A stretch of 7,226 bases of DNA from Eubacterium sp. CAG:252 (lineage in GTDB: Bacteria > Bacillota > Clostridia > Lachnospirales > Lachnospiraceae): NCBI GenBank assembly GCA_000436535.1, contig FR886340.1:1-7226 (forward strand), in the 5' to 3' direction. Numbering within the stretch: position 1 is the first letter of the stretch; each line of letters opens with the position of its first letter. Position numbers and translations under genes: made by a program. Of this stretch, positions 1 through 6,201 are shown one piece after another. Under the pieces are notes generated by a model. The model was not told where the DNA came from and did no database searches. It worked only from the letters and a program-made list of their open reading frames with translations.

Positions 1-1122
1 TTATCAAGACTTGTAAGCAGCATCATAGGGCAGGAGGTAACTGTTATTGACATACTGCCATCCGAAAGTTCCAGCTTTGAAGACTCGTTTATAATAATGG
101 ACATGATAGTACGACTGTCTGACGGAAGTATTGCCAATATTGAGGTGCAAAAGATAGCCTCGCTGTTTCCGGGTGAAAGGTTAAGCTGCTATTCAGCTGA
201 TGCGATTATGAGGCAGTATCACAGGCTTTCATCAGCAACCTCGACTGCAAGGTATAGTGATGACATTTCGCAGGACAGTGACAGTATCAGTGCGATTGGA
301 CATAAGACATTTTCGTATAAGGATATGAAGAATGTGCATACTATTGTCCTGTTTGAAAACAGCAATTCTAATCTAATAAATTCTGCTAATCCTGAATTAT
401 ATTTCCACGTTGGAACGACAACCTTCAACACTCACATTAATTTTCCACTACTACAAAAATACCATATGATTAGTCTTGACACTTTCAGGAAATACAGATA
501 TTCTGATATTATAGAAGGCACTATCGAGATTAAGGAATGTGATTATGATGAGGACGTGTACGAAAAGCCGCTGACAGACCAGATGTTAAGGGACAGACTT
601 GCATTTCTGTCGCTGTTTGTGACAGAAACGGTGGATGAGGCTATAGCAGTCCAGAACATATTTCCGGAATTATCAGAGATATTTGACGAGATGAATGAGT
701 TGTCGCTGTTTGTAACTGAAACGGTGGATGAGGCTATAGCCATTCAGAACATATTTCCAGAATTATCAGAGATATTTAATGAGATGAATGAGTATCTTGC
801 AAGACCAGAGGAGGTGTTAGGTATGTTTTCAGAAGCATTAAGAATACTCAACCATAACACGGCGGTACTGATGGTTGATGAGTACAGGAAGAAGTATCAG
901 GAGATGGAGAAAAATCTCAAGAAGGAAATGAAAGAAAAAATGCAGGAAATGCATGAAAAACTTGACGACAAGGACAAACAAATCAACAGTCAGAAAGAAC
1001 AATTTAGCGTACAAAAAGAACAATACGAGGAGCAGCATACAAAAGACCTTGAAAGGATAGCTGAACTTGAAGCTATGCTAAAAGAAAGCAGGGAAAGTAA
1101 GGAAAGCAACGGTCAGGGATAA
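1..1122 (+). CDS. PD-(D/E)XK nuclease family transposase-like protein (5' end outside window)
   Basis: The reading frame is open from base 1 and ATG 97 is internal: the codons before it (LSRLVSSIIGQEVTVIDILP) fit the family's N-terminal helix and strand. This leaves 373 visible residues of a 5'-partial gene. The PD-(D/E)XK core shows as Asp34 and, after a glycine turn, NIEVQ with Glu48 and Gln50; Gln in place of the last Lys is usual in this group (PDDEXK_2 / TIGR01784-like). Next come the helix with CYSADAIMRQY, the strand YKDMKNVHTIVLFE, and LLQKYHMISLDTFRK, all family hallmarks. A helical region (about 199-280) contains a 31-residue tandem duplication, and a charged coiled coil (about 285-370) ends the protein. 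Members are often multicopy in Clostridia and are called transposases or Rpn-like recombination nucleases. DNA cleavage is inferred from the family. No partner gene is visible. Confidence 0.85.
   Translation, partial: LSRLVSSIIGQEVTVIDILPSESSSFEDSFIIMDMIVRLSDGSIANIEVQKIASLFPGERLSCYSADAIMRQYHRLSSATSTARYSDDISQDSDSISAIGHKTFSYKDMKNVHTIVLFENSNSNLINSANPELYFHVGTTTFNTHINFPLLQKYHMISLDTFRKYRYSDIIEGTIEIKECDYDEDVYEKPLTDQMLRDRLAFLSLFVTETVDEAIAVQNIFPELSEIFDEMNELSLFVTETVDEAIAIQNIFPELSEIFNEMNEYLARPEEVLGMFSEALRILNHNTAVLMVDEYRKKYQEMEKNLKKEMKEKMQEMHEKLDDKDKQINSQKEQFSVQKEQYEEQHTKDLERIAELEAMLKESRESKESNGQG
607..792 (+). repeat. 93-bp in-frame tandem duplication inside the nuclease gene
   Basis: Two adjacent units, 607-699 and 700-792, each encode 31 residues running from LSLFVTETVDEA to IFxEMNE. 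They differ at 9 of 93 bases. Five changes are synonymous and the other four lie in two codons (Val to Ile, Asp to Asn). Relatives as I know them have one such helical segment between the nuclease core and the coiled coil, so one copy is extra. The reading frame is preserved. Confidence 0.95.
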
Positions 1123-1123
1123 T

Positions 1124-1210
1124 GTTATAACAATACAGATGTGGCGCAAATATAAGTATGAAAGCTGCGGAATATTAGAGAGTTATTGTTATATTAATAC
1201 AGGTGTGGCG
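1124..1210 (+). repeat. Pair of 23-bp imperfect direct repeats after the nuclease gene
   Basis: Copies at 1124-1146 and 1188-1210 match at 20 of 23 positions and share the blocks GTTATA, AATACAG and TGTGGCG. Their starts are 64 bp apart. They begin 2 bp after the nuclease stop codon. Their role is unknown; a protein-binding site, a recombination scar or a relic of a larger duplication are all possible. Confidence 0.75.
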
Positions 1211-1230
1211 TAAGCTCCAGTATTGAATTA

Positions 1231-1285
1231 AGTAAGCGGATAGATATATATAGTCGGTGATGACTTTATACACTATCCGCTTATT
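1231..1285. repeat. Inverted repeat, possible hairpin before the repeat-protein gene
   Basis: TAAGCGGATAG (1233-1243) and CTATCCGCTTA (1273-1283) are perfectly complementary over 11 bp. A G-U pair and an A-T pair outside extend the stem to 13 bp. The loop is 29 nt, and the 3' side continues into TTCTGCTTTAAAT. It could terminate the nuclease transcript, but the long loop and weak T tract argue against an efficient terminator. It could equally be an operator or the arms of a small element. Confidence 0.6.
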
Positions 1286-1297
1286 CTGCTTTAAATA

Positions 1298-2098
1298 ATG
1301 ATTGAAAAATTTCATGGAAGGGAAACTGCTGAAATACATCTTATGGGTAAAGCTGGAGAGTCTTACAAAGTTGCAGGACTGGAACCTGTTGGAGATATTA
1401 AAATGGCTGACGGTGTAACTGATTGGACAGTTTCAGTCACTACAGAGGATAATACTTTCCATATCAATGTTGTTAAGAATAGTGCATTTACTCCTTCAGC
1501 ACAAAACGGCTTATGTTGTGATGAAAACGGCGTATGGAATTATTATGTAAATGGCTCGGTAGATTATAATTATACAGGTCTTGCCAATAATGAATACGGC
1601 TGGTTTTATGTAAAAAATGGAAGCGTGGACTGGAGTTATACAGGCTTAGCCAACAATGAATATGGCTGGTTCTATATATCAAATGGAGTGCTTGACTGGA
1701 GTTATACGGGGCTTGCGAATAATGAATATGGCTGGTTCTATGTATCAAATGGAGCACTTGACTGGGGCTATACAGGCTTAGCCAATAATGAGTATGGCTG
1801 GTTCTATGTAAAAAATGGTAGCGTAGACTGGAGTTACACAGGACTTGCGAATAACGAATATGGCTGGTTCTATATATCAAACGGAGTGCTTGACTGGAGT
1901 TACACAGGCCTTGCCAATAATGAATACGGCTGGTTCTATGTATCAGATGGAGTGCTTGACTGGGGTTATACAGGACTTGCGAATAATGAATATGGTTGGT
2001 TCTATGTATCAAATGGAGCAGTAGATTGGAGTTACACAGGACAGGCGGATAATATCTATGGAACATGGAATGTTGTTAATGGACAGGTTGTATTTTAA
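1298..2098 (+). CDS. Aromatic 22-residue repeat protein, probable truncated tail of a secreted protein
   Basis: The 266-residue product has two parts. Residues 1-84 form an unrecognised, probably beta-rich module (VTDWTVSVTTEDNTFHINVVK). Residues 85-260 are eight 22-residue repeats built on NGxxDWSYTGLANNEYGWFY, ending in NGQVVF. Such Gly/Trp/Tyr repeats are common at the C-termini of secreted Lachnospiraceae proteins and resemble choline- or glucan-binding repeats, so attachment to cell-wall polymer or carbohydrate is the likely role (inference). Three things are odd: no signal peptide, no ribosome binding site before ATG 1298, and a TAA two codons upstream in the same frame. The next in-frame Met (residue 16) is no better supported. 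The simplest reading is that the front of a larger secreted protein has been lost, making this a remnant that may not be expressed. Confidence 0.65.
   Translation: MIEKFHGRETAEIHLMGKAGESYKVAGLEPVGDIKMADGVTDWTVSVTTEDNTFHINVVKNSAFTPSAQNGLCCDENGVWNYYVNGSVDYNYTGLANNEYGWFYVKNGSVDWSYTGLANNEYGWFYISNGVLDWSYTGLANNEYGWFYVSNGALDWGYTGLANNEYGWFYVKNGSVDWSYTGLANNEYGWFYISNGVLDWSYTGLANNEYGWFYVSDGVLDWGYTGLANNEYGWFYVSNGAVDWSYTGQADNIYGTWNVVNGQVVF
1550..2077 (+). repeat. Eight tandem 66-bp coding repeats with a 198-bp higher-order period
   Basis: There are exactly 8 x 66 bp. Seven units keep GLANNEYGWFY and the eighth is degenerate (GQADNIYGTWN). Variable positions reveal a second level. Units 2-4 (1616-1813) and units 5-7 (1814-2011) follow the same order: SVDWS/YIS, then VLDWS/YVS, then xLDWG. 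A three-unit block therefore seems to have been duplicated after the single unit was amplified. Confidence 0.95.
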
Positions 2099-2140
2099 AA
2101 TATTTAGCGACAATTTAGTATAAAATTTTAAATACACATT

Positions 2141-2177
2141 AGACCGGTAAATTCTTCGGAGTTTGCCGGTCTTTTTT
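2141..2177 (+). terminator. Intrinsic terminator with UUCG tetraloop
   Basis: A 13-bp stem (2142-2154 with 2159-2171, including two G-U pairs) closes a C(UUCG)G tetraloop, an exceptionally stable loop. A run of six T (2172-2177) follows at once. It lies 43 bp after the stop of the repeat-protein gene and insulates the next gene from upstream transcription. Confidence 0.93.
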
Positions 2178-2183
2178 ATGAAT

Positions 2184-2220
2184 GTATCCAAAATAGCAGA
2201 AAAAGTATCCGAAATAGCAG
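2184..2220 (+). repeat. Two 16-bp direct repeats, 21 bp apart, upstream of the RyR gene
   Basis: GTATCCAAAATAGCAG (2184-2199) and GTATCCGAAATAGCAG (2205-2220) differ at one base and are spaced 21 bp start to start, two turns of the helix. They lie about 45-80 bp before the proposed -35 box, a typical place for an activator or repressor bound as two protomers on one DNA face. The regulator is unknown. Confidence 0.55.
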
Positions 2221-2262
2221 TTATATGTTGTGATAGATGTAAATGTGCAAAACAGTCATATA

Positions 2263-2291
2263 TTGTTGAAAATGTTGATATGTGTTATTAT
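2263..2291 (+). promoter_or_regulatory. Probable sigma-A promoter of the RyR-domain gene
   Basis: TTGTTG (2263-2268) and TATTAT (2286-2291) are separated by 17 bp, and TG at 2283-2284 gives an extended -10. TTGAAA at 2266 overlaps but its spacing to the -10 is only 14. The implied 5' untranslated leader is roughly 85 nt. Confidence 0.5.
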
Positions 2292-2382
2292 GTGCGTAAG
2301 CAAAAGCTTTCTTAGACTTAGTGCAGTGATGGCTAAAAATGAAATATGTAATAAGCAAAAATAAAAAAAGGAGTAACATAAG

Positions 2383-4305
2383 ATGAAGAGAAACAAGTAT
2401 AAAGATTATCTATGGTATACAGCGCTTGTTGTATTTGTTCTGTGTATAATCGAAGGTCTTATGTATTATCACGGTGAGGATAATACATTTTTAAAAATAT
2501 CACTTAATATCCAGAATGCCATAAAAGCTTATAAGATAGACCCGGATATCAAGCAGAGTGAGGCGATAAGATTCTTAGCAGAGTCGGGCGGCGGCATACT
2601 TATGACAATTATTACATATCTTTACTGTGCTTCTGTTATTGTCGCACCTTTCTGTACTATCGGTGCCCTGACAGTTCTTATATTAAAGCCGGCGAACTAT
2701 GTGAAAGGTCTTCTTAAGCGCCGTCATGAGAATTCTATTCTTGTGCTTGGTTCAGGTGTATATAAGAATAACTTTATATATGCACTTGCTAAGGATTGCA
2801 ATGTAACAGTTGTTGAGGCTGATGGTATTACTGATGACAGAAAGTTAAAGTATCTTAATCATGGCATAAAGTTTGTACAGAAGTATAGCGATATGCCTAT
2901 GGCTAATGTTTTAAAGAGCTTGAAGCTTTCACGTTTTAATGATTTTCTTTTATGTGACGAAAATGTAATGGAAAATATAGACAATATGAAGCTTCTGTTA
3001 AGCTTTAATACATTGGGAAAAACGAAAGATGGCAATTACCAGCAGATGTATATAGGCTGTAATGACTCATCAATGGGTGAGATTATAAGGCAGTATTATG
3101 ACCGCCTTGATAATAAGTCAATTGATATTAATATAATCGATATTAACCAGATGGCAGTCAATAAAATGTTTGCTGAACATCCAGTATTTATGGCTAATAC
3201 AAAGGATAATCTGGATGTTCATATGGGTATTATCGGTTTTGGCGAGTTCGGACAGCGCACACTTCTTCAGGCACTTAATATGTCTGTATTATCTGCTGAG
3301 TCAAAGATATGCATAGATGTATATGATAAGGATATGGATAATATTATCGGCGCATTTATGAAGCATTTTTCAGTTGATATATTGGATGGACTTAAGTTCG
3401 TTAGTGAAGAGATTTTCCTGGGTGAGCAGACAGAATATTATGAGCTTGAACTTCCGGTTGCCGGCAGTGAGCGTTTCTGTATGGATGGCTCGGTTGTAAT
3501 AAGATTCTGGAAGACGGATGCCCAGACATTACAGTTCAGTAAAATATTTGACAGATGTAATGCAGCTATGAACTTTACATATCTTGTAGTTGCGATGGGT
3601 GATACTCATTCTATGGCAAATACGATTATCGAACTTAAGCAGCTTCTATATAAGAAAGATAGTAGCAGTGCTGTAAAGACACCGATAATCATAAGAACTA
3701 AGAGTAAGAATAACATTGTTGAGATATACAATGAAGATAATCTGTTTGAGATAACACAGAATAAAGACATTTTCTCATATGAGTCACTTACCAACCACAG
3801 AATTGTTGATGAGGCAAAGCTGTTTAACCACAGATATAATGTGCTTTATGATGTGTTAAGCCAGTATAAGTCTGATGGTATAGTTCTTGATGATAAGTTT
3901 ATGCTTAAGATTGAAGAACATCTCACAGAAGATGCACTTCGTATAGAGCAGGACGGAAGCGTGCTTGACAGCAGCTGGCATAAGATGAAAATATTTGACA
4001 GGGAATCAAGTATTGCACAGGCTATGCACCAGAATGTAAAGGACTGGCTTGTTAATAAGGAACACATATATTCTTATGAAGCTGACAAAGAGGAGCTTGA
4101 GCGTATTGAGCACAGGCGCTGGACTATATTTATGATAACTCAGGGCTTTAAGTATGAGAAGTCTGAGCGCAAGGATATGAACGCAAAGACACATCCTTGT
4201 ATATTGGACTGGGAGCACCTTAAAGTAGAAAAACCGGATACACTCGAATATGATTTCACGCCTTATTATATACTTAAGGCTGTTGGGAACAAGGATAAAA
4301 AATAA
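2383..4305 (+). CDS. Membrane-anchored TrkA-N-like protein with C-terminal RyR domain
   Basis: The 640-residue product starts at ATG 2383, 9 nt after AAGGAG. One membrane helix spans about residues 11-27 and a longer hydrophobic stretch about 71-101, with a loop of roughly 45 residues between. Two Rossmann-like units follow. The first begins at SILVLGSG (118-125, an incomplete glycine motif); the second begins at GIIGFGEFG (282-290), a good GxGxxG nucleotide-binding loop followed by an acidic strand (DVYDKD). Residues about 570-634 match the RyR domain: EHRRW (576-580), GFKY (588-591), NAKTHP (600-605) and the helix YYILKAVG. RyR repeats are known from ryanodine receptors and from bacterial proteins joined to TrkA-N domains, related to CASTOR/POLLUX-type channels. 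I see no TVGYG-like K+ filter, so channel activity is unproven. Control of ion flux or nucleotide sensing at the membrane is inference. Confidence 0.82.
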   Translation: MKRNKYKDYLWYTALVVFVLCIIEGLMYYHGEDNTFLKISLNIQNAIKAYKIDPDIKQSEAIRFLAESGGGILMTIITYLYCASVIVAPFCTIGALTVLILKPANYVKGLLKRRHENSILVLGSGVYKNNFIYALAKDCNVTVVEADGITDDRKLKYLNHGIKFVQKYSDMPMANVLKSLKLSRFNDFLLCDENVMENIDNMKLLLSFNTLGKTKDGNYQQMYIGCNDSSMGEIIRQYYDRLDNKSIDINIIDINQMAVNKMFAEHPVFMANTKDNLDVHMGIIGFGEFGQRTLLQALNMSVLSAESKICIDVYDKDMDNIIGAFMKHFSVDILDGLKFVSEEIFLGEQTEYYELELPVAGSERFCMDGSVVIRFWKTDAQTLQFSKIFDRCNAAMNFTYLVVAMGDTHSMANTIIELKQLLYKKDSSSAVKTPIIIRTKSKNNIVEIYNEDNLFEITQNKDIFSYESLTNHRIVDEAKLFNHRYNVLYDVLSQYKSDGIVLDDKFMLKIEEHLTEDALRIEQDGSVLDSSWHKMKIFDRESSIAQAMHQNVKDWLVNKEHIYSYEADKEELERIEHRRWTIFMITQGFKYEKSERKDMNAKTHPCILDWEHLKVEKPDTLEYDFTPYYILKAVGNKDKK

Positions 4306-4384
4306 TCAGCAGATTATAAATGAACAAATCTTAGAAATTGAAATTGCATAACTTTATGCGTGTTACATAGGAATAGCATTAAAT

Positions 4385-4429
4385 AAAAAATCACGTAGAT
4401 ATGTATATAAACATATTTACGTGGTTTTT
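4385..4429. terminator. Bidirectional intrinsic terminator between convergent genes
   Basis: A 13-bp stem (4391-4403 with 4412-4424, two G-U pairs when read on the plus strand) encloses an 8-nt loop. It is flanked by AAAAAA (4385-4390) and TTTTT (4425-4429), so each strand carries a T tract after the hairpin. It serves the RyR-domain gene ending at 4305 and the minus-strand HD-GYP gene ending at 4477. Confidence 0.9.
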
Positions 4430-4476
4430 ATTTGTTACGATATTTTATATATTACCTATAATGAGCTATAAGAATA

Positions 4477-5574
4477 TCATTTTATAATAATATTAGCACA
4501 CTTAATATCCATGCTTAAGTCATACACCCTGCCTGACTTTATGCCAACAACAGTAGGGCGGAGTATGTAGTGAGGATTGTTCTTTACAACCTTGGCTTTC
4601 TCACCGTTGCTAAGTTCAACGATAGAGTCGACAGGGTATAAAATCATACTTTCAAGGAAGCTTTTCATAGCGGTAAGGTCAAGTTCACCTGTCATAGACA
4701 TAATCATTTCTACGGCTTCACGCTGTGAAAATGCAGACTTGTAAGGACGCTCTGTGACTAAGGCATCATATATGTCTGCAATAGTGAGTATTCTTGCGTA
4801 CTGTGTTATCTTGTCGCTTGGAAATCCAACAGGATACCCTTTGCTGTTCATCTTTTCGTGATGCTGCAGCACGGCCATGCATATCTCATTGCTGAATTCA
4901 TCTCTGTCTTTAATCATGCGGTATCCAAATACAGGGTGCTGCTTCATAACAGCGAATTCTTCATCAGTAAGTCTTGCCGGCTTGTTAAGAATATCCAGAG
5001 GAATTTTGGTTTTGCCTATGTCGTGAAGAAGACCTGCAACACCTATTTCATATATCTGTTTCTGTGATAATCCCTGCTGCTTTGCAAGTACCATAGACAT
5101 AGTTGCGACATCAACACTGTGTTTGAAGGTGTACTCATCACTTGTTTTAAGTGCGCTTATATCAACAGCTATGGCATCAGTGGAATTGATAGCATTCATC
5201 AGGTTGGATGCTATATTATTGGTTGTATCAGCAAGTTCTTTGGACTCAGTGTTGGAATATATAAACTGTATTCCTTCTGCTACTCTTGTCTTTACACTGT
5301 CGGAGAGTTCTACTTTGGAACGGTCATCTGTGTGCAGACGCTCAATCTGCTTTCTTGCCTGTGGTGATATACTTTTTTCGATATCTCCTGCGGTCTCCTC
5401 GCCGGATTGGATATAAACCATCATAACTCCCATTTTAAGGAGTGAGTCAATGACATAATTATCAAGAATAGAACCTCTCTGAACAAGATTACGTCCACTT
5501 TTATCCACTACTGCCTGGTCGATTTTCATGCCGGGCTGAAGCTGTCTTGTTCTTACTAAACGTCTTGTAATCAT
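4477..5574 (-). CDS. HD-GYP domain protein, probable cyclic-di-GMP phosphodiesterase
   Basis: HD-GYP proteins hydrolyse the second messenger c-di-GMP at a bi- or trinuclear metal site in the cytoplasm. Numbered from the alternative upstream ATG at 5610 (377 residues), the metal-binding set is complete: His164 (KHSVDVA), His196-Asp197 (LLHDIGK), His225 (MKQHP), His250-His251-Glu252 and Asp279/Asp282 (ADIYDAL). The signature reads HHEKMNSKGYP against the usual HHExxDGxGYP, so GYP is kept while Asp-Gly becomes Asn-Ser. The N-terminal part (LQPGMKIDQAVVDKSG) is a small beta-rich domain typical of this group. I prefer ATG 5574 (365 residues) because GGAG lies 11 nt before it, whereas ATG 5610 has no ribosome binding site. 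The C-terminal 60 residues form another small beta-rich segment. There is no membrane helix or receiver domain, so the input signal is unclear. Confidence 0.92.
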   Translation of the reverse strand: MITRRLVRTRQLQPGMKIDQAVVDKSGRNLVQRGSILDNYVIDSLLKMGVMMVYIQSGEETAGDIEKSISPQARKQIERLHTDDRSKVELSDSVKTRVAEGIQFIYSNTESKELADTTNNIASNLMNAINSTDAIAVDISALKTSDEYTFKHSVDVATMSMVLAKQQGLSQKQIYEIGVAGLLHDIGKTKIPLDILNKPARLTDEEFAVMKQHPVFGYRMIKDRDEFSNEICMAVLQHHEKMNSKGYPVGFPSDKITQYARILTIADIYDALVTERPYKSAFSQREAVEMIMSMTGELDLTAMKSFLESMILYPVDSIVELSNGEKAKVVKNNPHYILRPTVVGIKSGRVYDLSMDIKCANIIIK

Positions 5575-5637
5575 ATAATATAATTCTCCATTCTTGTCCG
5601 ATTGGTACATCTTTTAAAATATTTTTACAACTATTTT

Positions 5638-5666
5638 ATTATACTATATATAGCAATTTATTTCTA
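5638..5666 (-). promoter_or_regulatory. Probable promoter of the HD-GYP gene
   Basis: On the minus strand, TAGAAA (5666-5661) and a perfect TATAAT (5643-5638) are 17 bp apart, about 65 bp before the preferred start. The -35 box matches the consensus at four of six bases. The rest of the divergent spacer (5667-5840) is very AT-rich and I see no convincing plus-strand promoter in it. Confidence 0.55.
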
Positions 5667-5856
5667 TATTTTTTCTATAAGTTACCTTGCACAAATATGA
5701 ATATATTTGGAATGTTTTGCATTTTTTGGGTTGTTCATAATTTTTCCACATAATTTCCATTTTTTAATCACAAAATAAAATTAGTATATAGTACAAAGTT
5801 AATGCTTATGAGAAACAATTAACAGGTACTATCAGAGATACGAATGGAGGAGCAAT

Positions 5857-6112
5857 ATGAAAAGAAAGATAAGTGCAAAGATACTTGTCCTTGCAGGTGC
5901 ACTATTTGCAGCAGATATCAGCGACAGTTGAGCAGATAAATGCCGGTTCTGAAAATATATTATCTGCGATAGTAAATGTAAATGAGCAGATAGACAGAGG
6001 TAATGATATAACTTCCGAGATATTAAAGAAGTCTGTAAAGTATATGCAGGATACAAAGAATGGACAGGAAATAATGTTTTTGACACGTACATTATTATGT
6101 ATTATAATATGA
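5857..6112 (+). pseudogene. Remnant of a methyl-accepting chemotaxis protein, internally deleted and frameshifted
   Basis: A good start survives: GGAGGAG at 5846-5852, then ATG 5857 encoding MKRKISAKILVLAGALFA, a classic chemoreceptor N-terminus beginning its first membrane helix. The sequence then jumps near 5903-5911 into another frame. From 5909 that frame reads QQISATVEQINAGSENIL, then VNVNEQIDRGNDITSEIL, the heptad-rich signalling helix of a chemoreceptor. The sensor domain, second membrane helix, HAMP domain and conserved hairpin tip are missing. The original frame hits TGA at 5929-5931 and yields only 24 residues; the signalling frame ends at TGA 6110-6112, and its last ten or so residues no longer look like a receptor. 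An intact receptor would be some 500-650 residues, so more than 1 kb was lost and the 3' end is cut as well. A sequencing error cannot explain the missing domains. Confidence 0.85.
6080..6108 (+). promoter_or_regulatory. Perfect-consensus sigma-A promoter ahead of the antiporter leader
   Basis: TTGACA (6080-6085), exactly 17 bp, then TATAAT (6103-6108): both hexamers and the spacing are the ideal sigma-70/sigma-A form. Transcription should start near 6115, leaving a leader of about 180 nt before the antiporter start codon. So strong a promoter usually implies control at a later step. It overlaps the end of the chemoreceptor remnant. Confidence 0.85.
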
Positions 6113-6201
6113 TACCAGAGTCAAAAAGTCTAAAACCTTATGAGTTTGCTCATAGGCGAGTGGGATTGCATCACGGAACAATCCGTATGTATCATATTAT
6201 A
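6103..6201. repeat. 13-bp perfect inverted repeat enclosing a hairpin-rich 99-bp segment
   Basis: TATAATATGATAC (6103-6115) and GTATCATATTATA (6189-6201) are exact reverse complements. The left arm contains the -10 box of the promoter at 6080-6108. The interior folds into two further hairpins. If transcribed whole it would make a three-way junction; from the promoter given, most of the left arm would not be in the RNA. Confidence 0.7.

Noticed and set aside
838..1038. Leucine/phenylalanine-rich minus-strand frame resembling a membrane protein
   Set aside because: It is the antisense of the Lys/Glu-rich coiled coil, which automatically reads as Phe/Leu.
1488..2066. 192-residue minus-strand open frame opposite the 66-bp repeats
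   Set aside because: It is a periodic shadow: the repeat length is a multiple of three, so a stop-free antisense unit stays open in every copy. It has no ribosome binding site or recognisable family.
1550..2077. Regular repeats considered as a CRISPR array
   Set aside because: The 66-bp units are contiguous, in frame and coding, with no unique spacers between palindromic repeats.
5119..5416. Two plus-strand frames of 82 and 97 codons inside the HD-GYP gene
   Set aside because: Both are antisense to a well-conserved gene, with no start signals and no family resemblance.
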